A DNA stretch of 8,565 nucleotides, from NCBI GenBank assembly GCA_900553845.1, contig USEW01000079.1, positions 1 to 8,565 of the forward strand, written 5' to 3'. Each line of letters begins with the position of its first letter. Positions within the stretch are counted from its first letter, which is position 1. The translations under genes were made by a program, and so were the position numbers. Under the pieces are notes generated by a model that had not been told where the DNA came from, did not search any database, and was given only the letters and a program-made list of their open reading frames with translations. Positions 1-6,393 of the stretch are shown one piece after another. This DNA is from an uncultured bacterium (GTDB lineage: Bacteria > Cyanobacteriota > Vampirovibrionia > Gastranaerophilales > Gastranaerophilaceae).

Positions 1-55
1 TTTCAATTCCACTTTCAATAAGTATATTTTTTAATTGTTTAATATTATTAATCAA
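1..55 (-). CDS. Probable start of a gene cut by the left edge (18 codons visible)
   Basis: On the minus strand, downstream of the 161-residue gene, a TTG at 55 opens a frame with no stop up to the window edge. It reads LINNIKQLKNILIESGIE (M if TTG initiates). A GAGG lies about 12 nt upstream, inside the end of the previous gene, which is a long spacing for a Shine-Dalgarno. The amphipathic start followed by an ESGIE motif is reminiscent of the N-terminal helical domain of the release-factor glutamine methyltransferase PrmC. Eighteen residues are far too few to assign it. The frame also stays open upstream of the TTG into the preceding gene, so the exact start is uncertain. It could be a chance open stretch in AT-rich DNA. 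Confidence 0.3.
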   Translation of the reverse strand, partial: MINNIKQLKNILIESGIE

Positions 56-62
56 TATATAA

Positions 63-548
63 TTATGCCTCAAATTTTTTTAACTTAGAAATAAGATTTA
101 TTAAATCAAATTTAGATAAATTGCTTACATCGGTCTTTTCAAAATCATATTTTTCACATAATTTATTATAGCAATAAATTTGTTTTTGAGTTGGTTTTTC
201 CTTTTTTTGTTTATTTTCTTTTAATTTTAATCTAAACTCTTTATTTCTTTTTTTCATTTCATCAAAAAAAGGTTTTTGAGCTTCTTTGTATTTTAAATCT
301 TTTTTTATAGCGTTAATATATATTTTAAGCTCTTTTATAAATTTATCATTCTGAATATAATCATAAATCCATTCAAATTGCGGGTTATTAATTTCCAGAT
401 AATAATTTTGTTCATCTAAAAAAGCATAAAAAATTTCGTCAACAGTTAAATCTAATTTTTTTTTAACAAATATTTTTAAAAAGTTTAATAATGATGATTT
501 TTGAATTTTTGTTAAATTTAAAAATAATTTTGACTTTACGGAATACAC
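63..548 (-). CDS. Lys-rich hypothetical protein, 161 aa
   Basis: The function is not recognised. The protein is small, strongly basic and mostly predicted helical, with a highly charged Lys/Glu/Gln stretch around residues 85-120. It has no signal peptide or membrane segment, so it is probably cytoplasmic. Residues 119-161 have a pattern I associate with a small domain at the ends of some phage and bacterial proteins: PTQKQ, then CYNKLCEKY, then NLSKFDLINLISKLK. I would call this resemblance weak. The start is a GTG at 548, the only reasonable one near the N-terminus. An AGG about 10 nt upstream overlaps the stop codon of the upstream small gene (7-bp gap), so the two are probably co-transcribed and translationally coupled. 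Composition matches the neighbours, with no frameshift or truncation. Confidence 0.6.
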   Translation of the reverse strand: MYSVKSKLFLNLTKIQKSSLLNFLKIFVKKKLDLTVDEIFYAFLDEQNYYLEINNPQFEWIYDYIQNDKFIKELKIYINAIKKDLKYKEAQKPFFDEMKKRNKEFRLKLKENKQKKEKPTQKQIYCYNKLCEKYDFEKTDVSNLSKFDLINLISKLKKFEA

Positions 549-555
549 AATTGGC

Positions 556-723
556 TTACCTAAATAAATCCTTTAAAGTAAACTGATTTTTATTCTGTTT
601 ATTATATTCAAGAAAAGCTTTTAAAATAGGATTTGTGTTAGAAGACGAAACAAATTTTTTTGTCTTATTTTCATTTAAGTTATCTTGATTTATATTGTTT
701 ATAAATTTAATCTTATCATTCAT
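556..723 (-). CDS. Small hypothetical protein, 55 aa, probably leaderless
   Basis: Not recognised. The peptide is Asn/Lys-rich and hydrophilic, beginning MNDKIKFINNINQDNL and ending in an amphipathic segment with KAFLEYNKQ and LKDLFR. It has no membrane helix or cysteines. A longer frame starts at a TTG at 759, but that TTG lies inside a good -35 box (754-759), with a TATAAT at 731-736 further downstream, so it would not be in the transcript. The predicted transcription start falls at about 723-725, on or next to the ATG at 723. An in-frame ATG at 732 would lie upstream of that point. No Shine-Dalgarno precedes either ATG, which fits a leaderless mRNA. The gene heads a minus-strand pair with the 161-residue gene 7 bp downstream and diverges from the histidine kinase operon. 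It could be a small regulator or a spurious ORF. Confidence 0.45.
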   Translation of the reverse strand: MNDKIKFINNINQDNLNENKTKKFVSSSNTNPILKAFLEYNKQNKNQFTLKDLFR

Positions 724-730
724 AGTATGC

Positions 731-759
731 ATTATATCATTTAGGAATATTAATTTCAA
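731..759 (-). promoter_or_regulatory. Sigma70-type promoter for the leftward gene pair
   Basis: On the minus strand, a -35 TTGAAA (759 to 754) and a perfect -10 TATAAT (736 to 731) are separated by exactly 17 bp. The expected transcription start is about 723-725, coincident with the ATG of the small gene. The match is seen directly. Activity and start site are inferred. Confidence 0.6.
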
Positions 760-786
760 GTATTTATACTTGTAGGTTTAATAAAT

Positions 787-824
787 TTGTAACAAAATAG
801 CCTTTTTTTTTTATTTTGTTACAA
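787..824. repeat. Perfect 13-bp inverted repeat between divergent genes (candidate operator)
   Basis: The arms TTGTAACAAAATA (787-799) and TATTTTGTTACAA (812-824) are exact reverse complements around a 12-nt spacer, GCC followed by nine T. The right arm ends 8 nt before the kinase ATG and contains most of its likely -10. Each arm carries TGTTACAA reading outward, so each direction has an extended-10-like element. It does not look like a terminator: it follows no gene and its T-run is in the loop. A binding site for a dimeric regulator controlling the divergent units is the simplest reading. Confidence 0.55.
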
Positions 825-825
825 T
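817..825 (+). promoter_or_regulatory. Extended -10 promoter element for the kinase operon
   Basis: TGTTACAAT matches an extended -10 (TGnTAnnnT) with TACAAT at 820-825. No convincing -35 lies 16-18 bp upstream, which an extended -10 can tolerate. Transcription would begin near 832, the A of the kinase ATG. The kinase also lacks a Shine-Dalgarno, so its mRNA may be leaderless. The element overlaps the right arm of the inverted repeat, so protein binding there would block it. Confidence 0.4.
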
Positions 826-831
826 AAAATT

Positions 832-2943
832 ATGATAAATATATTGTTAGTGAGTGATAACGAGGAAAAGAAGAATATTATATCCCAAATTTTGTTAAAA
901 ATGGGATATAATGTTACTTGTTTTGTTAATGAAAACGAAATATTAAAGCTTGTTTCACTTAATCCGCCAAATGCAATTGTTGTAGATTATAACACAAAAA
1001 ATATTGATATATCTTTATTTTTAAAAAAAATAAAAGTTCAGTATAAAGGGGATAATCTATTAATAATAACAATACTTCCAAAAAAATTTGATGATTATGA
1101 ATTAATAAAATTGTCAGATTTTGTTATTAATGATTATAAAAACGAAAGTTTATTAAAGCAGACTATAAATTCTTGTCTTAAGCTTAAAAACACGTTGGAT
1201 ACTTTGTCAAAAAATAATCAAGAGCTTGCTTTGAATTTATATCAGCTTGATGTCATGTATAACACTTCTTCAAAATTGGCAGGTACTTTGGATAAAACAA
1301 AATTGATTGATATAATGCTTGACGGTTTGGAAAAAAGTTTGAGTTTTCAACTATCTTATACACTAATATACAATGCGCAGGATGATTTAACTTTGATTAT
1401 AAACTCACTTCATCCTTTATCTAAACGTTTTGAGCAGGCTATAAAATTACGAGCATTATTAAGTTATAATAACCTTTTTGACAAAAAAGAAGCACTTTGC
1501 GAGCTTGATTCATACAATATTAAAACAATAAAACATGTAAAACACCCTTTTAATGAATATGATTTAAATATTTTTAATAATGATAGCCTTTTTGCGCCAA
1601 TAGCTACTGAGGAAAAGTTTTTTGGTTTGATTGAAGTTTTTCGGGAAGAGGAGTTTTCCCAGGAAGATGTAACTTGTTTTCAAACTATTGCCAAGCAGGT
1701 TTCGTTGCCATTGGAAAGCGCTATATTATATGAAGAAATAAAAAATGCCAATATAAGACTTGAGCAGCTTGAGAGGCTAAAATCCGATTTTATATCTATT
1801 GTATCGCATGAGTTAAGAACTCCTTTAACGGCTATAAAAAATTCACTTGAAATTGTAATCAACGGCAAAACAGGTGAATTATCTAGTGCAGGATATAAAT
1901 TTATGGATATGGCAAAGCGTAATGTTGAAAGGTTATCCGGCATTATAAACGACCTTCTCGATTTATCAAAAGTTGAAGCTGGTAAAATGGAGTTTAGGTT
2001 TAAAAAAGAAAGTATAAATGCAACAATTGAGTTTGTAAAAAATACTTTTGAAAATCTGGCTAAGGAAAAAAATATAAAAATAGAATCAAATTTAATAAAC
2101 GACAATCCAAAACTATATATTGATTCTTCACGTATTGAGCAGATATTAACTAATTTGATATCAAATGCAGTTAAATTTACAAGTGAAAACGGGAAAATTG
2201 AAATTGAAACCAAAATTATTGAAGGTGAAAATATTAATGAAAATCTTCTTTATGACCAGGATATCAAATTTTTAAATAAGAAAGCACAATATTATAATAT
2301 TTCGGTAAAAGATAATGGTATTGGTATTGAAAAAGATGATATAAATAAAGTATTTGATAAATTTCGCCAAATTGAAAATTCGTTAAATCGTAAAACTGGT
2401 GGAACAGGCTTGGGACTTCCAATAGCAAAACAACTTGTTAATGCTCATAACGGATTTATATGGGTTGAAAGCAAAGTTAATGAATATACTAAATTTTCAT
2501 TTTGTTTGCCAATTTTAAATGATAGAGAAATATTTATTTTGAATTTAAGGCGAAGATTTGATAGTGTTGTTCAAAATAAACAATCACTTGGTATTGTTTC
2601 AATCGAAGAACCAATGGATTTGGAAAAGTCACTTATTGAAGATATAAAAGATAAAAATTTAATGCTTATAAGACAAAAAACCCAGGAAGAAAATGATTTT
2701 TATTTTGAAGATGATAAAATGAAGTATTATTATACTTTAATAAATAACGCAGATAAATTTGCTTTGGATTTTATTTTTAAAAAAATTGAAACACATATAA
2801 AAAATACTCAATTAAATGATTTTTGTGATAAAATAATATTTTCAAGTGTATTATATCCAAATGAGTGCGAAAATATTAATGATTTGTTAGATAAAATTAT
2901 GGATAGGAATATTGGGAAAATCAAAATTGAAGGTAAAAAATAA
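832..2943 (+). CDS. Hybrid sensor histidine kinase: pseudo-receiver, GAF-like, HisKA, HATPase_c, cryptic GGDEF-like tail (703 aa)
   Basis: Cytoplasmic sensor kinase with no membrane segment. Residues 1-115 have a receiver fold with the acceptor Asp kept (D52), T80 present, but S8-D9 in place of the acidic pair and N100 where the conserved Lys should be, so phosphorylation-driven switching is doubtful. A helix leads to a GAF-like sensory region (about 138-305). The HisKA domain has the phosphorylated His in SHELRTP (H326). HATPase_c shows the N box (N441, N445), G1 (DNGIG, 494-498), F box (FDKF) and G2 (GGTGLGL, 523-529), so the kinase core looks active. Residues 564-703 resemble a degenerate GGDEF domain, with FEDDK at 625-629 in place of GGDEF. 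The ATG start matches the first receiver strand. No Shine-Dalgarno precedes it. The stop overlaps the response regulator start (TAATG). The signal it senses is unknown. Confidence 0.9.
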   Translation: MINILLVSDNEEKKNIISQILLKMGYNVTCFVNENEILKLVSLNPPNAIVVDYNTKNIDISLFLKKIKVQYKGDNLLIITILPKKFDDYELIKLSDFVINDYKNESLLKQTINSCLKLKNTLDTLSKNNQELALNLYQLDVMYNTSSKLAGTLDKTKLIDIMLDGLEKSLSFQLSYTLIYNAQDDLTLIINSLHPLSKRFEQAIKLRALLSYNNLFDKKEALCELDSYNIKTIKHVKHPFNEYDLNIFNNDSLFAPIATEEKFFGLIEVFREEEFSQEDVTCFQTIAKQVSLPLESAILYEEIKNANIRLEQLERLKSDFISIVSHELRTPLTAIKNSLEIVINGKTGELSSAGYKFMDMAKRNVERLSGIINDLLDLSKVEAGKMEFRFKKESINATIEFVKNTFENLAKEKNIKIESNLINDNPKLYIDSSRIEQILTNLISNAVKFTSENGKIEIETKIIEGENINENLLYDQDIKFLNKKAQYYNISVKDNGIGIEKDDINKVFDKFRQIENSLNRKTGGTGLGLPIAKQLVNAHNGFIWVESKVNEYTKFSFCLPILNDREIFILNLRRRFDSVVQNKQSLGIVSIEEPMDLEKSLIEDIKDKNLMLIRQKTQEENDFYFEDDKMKYYYTLINNADKFALDFIFKKIETHIKNTQLNDFCDKIIFSSVLYPNECENINDLLDKIMDRNIGKIKIEGKK

Positions 2944-3326
2944 TGGAAAACGAAACAAAAAAGAAAATATTAATTGTTGATGATGAAATCGACATAGTTG
3001 AAACTTTAAAGTTTATACTTGAAGATGCCGGATATCAATGTTATTGCGCGTTTGATGGAGAAGAAGGCTTAAATTTGGCTCGAGAAATAATGCCTGATTT
3101 GATGATTCTTGATGTTATGATGCCAAAAATTAATGGCTATAAAATAAGCCGACTTTTAAAATATGATAGCAAATATAAAAATATTCCAATAATGATGATA
3201 ACGGCACGTTCTCAGGATGAAGATAAAATGATAGGTGAAGAAACTGGGGTTAATGAATATATTACGAAGCCTTTTGAGCTTGATTATGTTGTAAGTAAAG
3301 TTAATGAATATTTAAAGGCAGAATAA
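2943..3326 (+). CDS. Single-domain CheY-like response regulator, 127 aa
   Basis: A stand-alone receiver with every conserved residue present: the acidic pair D13/D14, phosphoacceptor D57 in LDVMMPKINGY, T87 and K109 in ITKPF. The protein ends right after the last receiver helix, so there is no DNA-binding or enzymatic output. It should be phosphorylated by the kinase encoded immediately upstream, whose TAA overlaps this ATG by one base (TAATG), implying translational coupling and near-stoichiometric synthesis. By analogy with CheY, DivK and the PilG/PilH proteins of type IV pilus systems, output is probably a protein contact. The next gene, a PilB/GspE relative, is the obvious candidate partner. 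That assignment is inference. The receiver itself is clear. Confidence 0.93.
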   Translation: MENETKKKILIVDDEIDIVETLKFILEDAGYQCYCAFDGEEGLNLAREIMPDLMILDVMMPKINGYKISRLLKYDSKYKNIPIMMITARSQDEDKMIGEETGVNEYITKPFELDYVVSKVNEYLKAE

Positions 3327-3330
3327 TTAA

Positions 3331-4737
3331 ATGGATGGTTCATCAAACAAAACATTTGAAAAATTAAAATATGACCTTGTCCGGGAAGATTTAATTTCAT
3401 ATGAAGATATTGAAAATGCACAGGCTATCGCCCAGGCCCAGAATATAAATCTTGGTCAGGCACTTATTAATTCAAATTTAATTGACGAAACAAGACTTTT
3501 AAAATTTATTGAGTCAAAATTACATATTCCATATGTCAATTTGGATGATTATGATTTGGATATAAAGTGTTTAGATTATATAAGTTTTAATGATGTATTA
3601 AAATATAAAGTTATTCCATTATTTAAAATAGAAAATTGTTTGACAGTTGCAATGAGTGACCCCTTAAATTTATTTATTGTTGATAAGTTTATTGATAAAA
3701 CAGGGTTAAATATTGAACCTGTGTTATCGGCTGAATCTTCAATTTTAAAAAAGATTGAAAAATATTATGAAACAAATAACACAATGGGACAAATTCATAT
3801 TGATGAGTCAACAAAAAAAATAAACTGGCAAGATAATTTATCAAACCAAAATTTAAGTGAAGAAAATATTCAAATACTTATAAAAAATATTATTGAGCAG
3901 GCATTAATTGAAAATATCCATGAATTGTTTTTTGAATACACACAAAACGGCTTAAGCGTAAATTTTAAACAAAATCATGAGAGTAAATTAGTCGGGATAA
4001 TACCTCAACTTTTGACTTGTTCCTTTATTATGCGATTAAAAACATTATCAAATTTAGACCCTCAAGTTAGTGAAATACCACAATTGGGCAAATTTGTATT
4101 TAAGGTCGACGATAAACAACTTATAGCAAGTATCTCAGCTTTTCCAACAATCCATGGAGAGCGAATTTCGTTAAAAATATATAATTCTCCAAGTCAATTG
4201 GAAAATTTGCCTATAATAAAGCAGGATATTTTAAAAATAAAAAATGCACTTAAAATACCCGGCATAATTCTCACTTGCGGTGGACCATTGAGCGGAAAAA
4301 CACATATTATATACTCACTTTTAACAAGCTTAAAAGACGAGAAGAAAAATATAATGACAATCGAATCTATTGCAAAATATGATTTGGGAAATAATATAAA
4401 TCAATGTGAATTAAATGAAAATATAGGTTTTAACTTGACAAAAGCCATGAAATTTATTGAATTTCAGTCACCTGATATAATATATTTTGAAGGTATAAAT
4501 ACACAGGAAGCACTTGATTATTTTAATTCCCTTGTTTATAAAAATAAAACATTGCTTACTGAATTTTTAACTGATAATGTAGCTGATTTGAGAACAAAAT
4601 TGATGTTAAATGAGTTTTCAATATTTAAATCACTTATAAGTTTAATAATATTGATACATTCGCATGATAGTATTGAGGTTTTTGATAAAGAAAATCTAAA
4701 GAAATTTTTATATGATAATAGTCTAAATTGGAATTAA
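3331..4737 (+). CDS. Degenerate PilB/GspE-family ATPase with an MshEN-type N-terminal domain (468 aa)
   Basis: Resembles the hexameric motor ATPases of type IV pilus and type II secretion systems but looks inactivated. Residues 8-150 form a T2SSE_N/MshEN domain (LVREDLIS...LGQALINSNLID). Residues about 175-300 fit the N2 domain, with FPTIHGERISLKI. Walker A is intact (GGPLSGKT, 317-324, K323). The Asp box is IESIAKY instead of IEDPVEY (E345 kept, Asp lost), Walker B is SPDIIYFEG with E387 kept, the GEIRD Arg/Asp are lost, and the His box reads LLTEFLTDN with no His. The four-Cys zinc module is absent, which fits a length near 470 rather than about 560. R and G positions typical of c-di-GMP-binding MshEN motifs are largely replaced. 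It may still bind ATP. A regulatory or scaffold role under the adjacent response regulator is my inference. The start lies 4 bp after the previous stop. Confidence 0.8.
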   Translation: MDGSSNKTFEKLKYDLVREDLISYEDIENAQAIAQAQNINLGQALINSNLIDETRLLKFIESKLHIPYVNLDDYDLDIKCLDYISFNDVLKYKVIPLFKIENCLTVAMSDPLNLFIVDKFIDKTGLNIEPVLSAESSILKKIEKYYETNNTMGQIHIDESTKKINWQDNLSNQNLSEENIQILIKNIIEQALIENIHELFFEYTQNGLSVNFKQNHESKLVGIIPQLLTCSFIMRLKTLSNLDPQVSEIPQLGKFVFKVDDKQLIASISAFPTIHGERISLKIYNSPSQLENLPIIKQDILKIKNALKIPGIILTCGGPLSGKTHIIYSLLTSLKDEKKNIMTIESIAKYDLGNNINQCELNENIGFNLTKAMKFIEFQSPDIIYFEGINTQEALDYFNSLVYKNKTLLTEFLTDNVADLRTKLMLNEFSIFKSLISLIILIHSHDSIEVFDKENLKKFLYDNSLNWN

Positions 4738-4750
4738 ACTTATATTTAAA

Positions 4751-4755
4751 AGAGG
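4751..4755 (+). promoter_or_regulatory. Shine-Dalgarno that fixes the mgtE start
   Basis: AGAGG lies 5 nt before the ATG at 4761. A TTG at 4728 is in frame and open, but it overlaps the end of the previous gene, has no Shine-Dalgarno and would add 11 residues with no family match. The ATG at 4761 is therefore chosen. Confidence 0.75.
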
Positions 4756-4760
4756 CAAAA

Positions 4761-6125
4761 ATGAATTTAAACAATATAATCGATAGAATACAGGAAATAT
4801 TGGATGATAATAATGACGAAGCTTTAAAAGTTCTGCTTGAAAAATATCATAGTGCTGATTTAGCTGAAATATTGCCTCAATTAAAAGAAGACGAGCGTAT
4901 AAAATGTTTTTTGCTTATTGACAAACAAAAAGAAGCCGAAATACTTGAATATTTGTCTCCACAATATCAAGTTGAAATCTTAAGCGGCATTGATGAACAA
5001 CTTGCATCAGAGTTGATAATGCAAATGCCACATGATGAAGTAGCCGATGTTTTGGGCGATATGGAAGATGATGAAACTGAATCATACTTAAATAAACTTC
5101 CAAGTAAATTGTCTAACCAATTGCGGGAATTGCTTGCTTACAAAGAAGATTCAGCGGGCGGTATCATGAATCCCCGTGTTTTAACAATAAACCAGGAGAT
5201 GAAGGTTGATGATGCATTGTCATACATTAGAACAAAAGCTATTGATGATAATACAGAATTGTACTATTTATATGTAACTGATAAACAAAAACATCTGCTA
5301 GGTGTTGTGTCATTAAGGATATTGCTTACGTCAAATTTAAGTACAAAAATTGAACAAATAATGATACGCGACATAGTTCGTCTTCATGTTGATGATCCTC
5401 AGGATATGGTGGCTGATATATTTATGAAATATCAATATAATGCTCTTCCTGTGGTTGACTTATATAATAGACTTCAGGGGATTGTGACATGGGATGATGT
5501 TCAGGATGTTGTTGAAGAGGAAACAACTGAAGAAATTTATACATCATCCGGTATCACAACTGATGTTTTTGATGAAGATGATATACTATCAGGTAAAGTT
5601 ATAAACTCTGTGCGTGCCAGAACGCCATGGCTATTTATAACATTAATAGGAGAATTTTTTGCTGTATTTGTTGCAAATAAGTTTGATTCAACTCTTGCAT
5701 TATTACCAATAACAGCTATATTTATGCCTCTTTTAGCAGGATTAGGCGGAAATATTGGAACACAAAGCATAACTCTTATTGTCCGCGGGTTGTCAACTGG
5801 TCAGGTTAATTTAAAAAAAGCATTTAAATATATATTTCGTGAGTTTGGTGTAGGGCTTGCTATTGGTATGCTTTTTGGTTTGCTTGTCATGCTTACGACC
5901 ATGAAATGGCAACACAACATAGAACTTGGTCTTATAGTCGGACTAGCAATGGTTATAAACATGACTCTTGCAACATTAATCGGAACAATAACGCCTTTTT
6001 TATTAAAATTATTAAAAATTGACCCGGCTATAGCATCAGGCCCTGTTATTGCGACAACAATCGACGTTGTAGGATTATTTATTTATTTTACACTTGTTAC
6101 AACTTTTTTAGTTAATAAGATTTAA
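4761..6125 (+). CDS. mgtE: Magnesium channel/transporter MgtE (454 aa)
   Basis: Inner-membrane Mg2+ channel, homodimeric in the family, with cytoplasmic domains that close the pore when Mg2+ is plentiful. The order is canonical: an acidic helical N domain (about 1-128) with LLEKYHSADLAEIL and the MPHDEVADVLGDM repeat, two CBS domains (about 131-255, starting SAGGIMNPRVL), a linking plug helix, and five membrane helices from about 290. Signature motifs are PLLAGLGGNIGTQS (323-336) and SGPVIATTIDVVG, with D435 in the position of the pore-selectivity Asp (D432 in Thermus thermophilus MgtE). The length of 454 is typical and nothing is missing. It is the last gene of the kinase operon, 23 bp after the ATPase relative. 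There is no room for a Mg2+ riboswitch in front, so expression follows the operon. CorA or other Mg2+ families are ruled out. Confidence 0.95.
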   Translation: MNLNNIIDRIQEILDDNNDEALKVLLEKYHSADLAEILPQLKEDERIKCFLLIDKQKEAEILEYLSPQYQVEILSGIDEQLASELIMQMPHDEVADVLGDMEDDETESYLNKLPSKLSNQLRELLAYKEDSAGGIMNPRVLTINQEMKVDDALSYIRTKAIDDNTELYYLYVTDKQKHLLGVVSLRILLTSNLSTKIEQIMIRDIVRLHVDDPQDMVADIFMKYQYNALPVVDLYNRLQGIVTWDDVQDVVEEETTEEIYTSSGITTDVFDEDDILSGKVINSVRARTPWLFITLIGEFFAVFVANKFDSTLALLPITAIFMPLLAGLGGNIGTQSITLIVRGLSTGQVNLKKAFKYIFREFGVGLAIGMLFGLLVMLTTMKWQHNIELGLIVGLAMVINMTLATLIGTITPFLLKLLKIDPAIASGPVIATTIDVVGLFIYFTLVTTFLVNKI

Positions 6126-6130
6126 TTATT

Positions 6131-6160
6131 AAGATTTATTAATATCACAATCTTTTATTT
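6131..6160 (+). terminator. Weak hairpin after mgtE, possible operon terminator
   Basis: AAGATT (6131-6136) and AATCTT (6149-6154) can pair as a 6-bp AT-rich stem around a 12-nt loop, followed by TTATTT. The stem is short and weak, so this is only a candidate. No better terminator was seen between mgtE and the next promoter. Confidence 0.25.
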
Positions 6161-6190
6161 GTTAAGAAATATTAACCTGATAATTCTTTA

Positions 6191-6220
6191 TTGACGGATA
6201 TTATATTGATCATATATAAC
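6191..6220 (+). promoter_or_regulatory. Candidate promoter of the 30-codon ORF and coiled-coil gene
   Basis: TTGACG (6191-6196) is followed by TATATA at 16 bp or TATAAC at 18 bp (6215-6220). The expected start, about 6226, is followed directly by a palindrome, ACTTTA-TTAT-TAAAGT (6227-6242), that would sit at the very 5' end of the RNA or act as an operator. The leader to the small ORF would be about 75 nt. The rest of the 6126-6300 stretch shows nothing else I can support. Confidence 0.45.
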
Positions 6221-6300
6221 ATTCTGACTTTATTATTAAAGTAATCGTACAATCCTGCCGATAACAAAATTAAGGAAGTAATAATTAAAGGATATAGGAA

Positions 6301-6393
6301 ATGAGTAAATTAAAATTAACAGAAAACATTTTAAAACGAAAAGAATTAAGGGCTATAATTAATAAACTTTTACCACCTCCCCCCATTCCATAA
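6301..6393 (+). CDS. Possible 30-codon leader peptide ending in PPPPIP
   Basis: A short frame starts at the ATG at 6301 and ends at TAA 6391-6393. A good Shine-Dalgarno, AAAGGA (6287-6292), lies 8 nt upstream, a better signal than those of most operon genes here. The peptide is basic, starting MSKLKLTENILKRKELR and ending LLPPPPIP. Four consecutive Pro codons and another Pro just before the stop would be expected to stall ribosomes and to depend on EF-P. It lies 83 bp before the coiled-coil protein gene, in the same direction and behind the same candidate promoter. It could be a regulatory leader peptide, a genuine small protein, or a chance ORF. There is no homology that I recognise. Confidence 0.4.
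   Translation: MSKLKLTENILKRKELRAIINKLLPPPPIP

Noticed and set aside
724..759. TTG or ATG starts at 759 and 732 for the small leftward gene
   Set aside because: Both lie upstream of the predicted transcription start; the TTG is inside the -35 box.
1680..2213. Minus-strand frame of 177 codons
   Set aside because: It is antisense to the HisKA/HATPase region of the kinase, whose motifs are clear on the plus strand.
4728..4760. TTG start for mgtE 11 codons upstream
   Set aside because: It overlaps the previous gene, lacks a Shine-Dalgarno and adds residues outside the family, while AGAGG precedes the ATG at 4761.
4738..4760. Mg2+ riboswitch (M-box) in front of mgtE
   Set aside because: Only 23 bp separate mgtE from the preceding gene, and the operon leader is also far too short for one.
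4915..5103. Minus-strand frame of 62 codons
   Set aside because: Antisense to the mgtE N-terminal domain, with no start signal and no recognisable protein.
5537..5770. Minus-strand frame of 77 codons
   Set aside because: Antisense to the mgtE CBS and membrane region, which is clearly coding on the plus strand.
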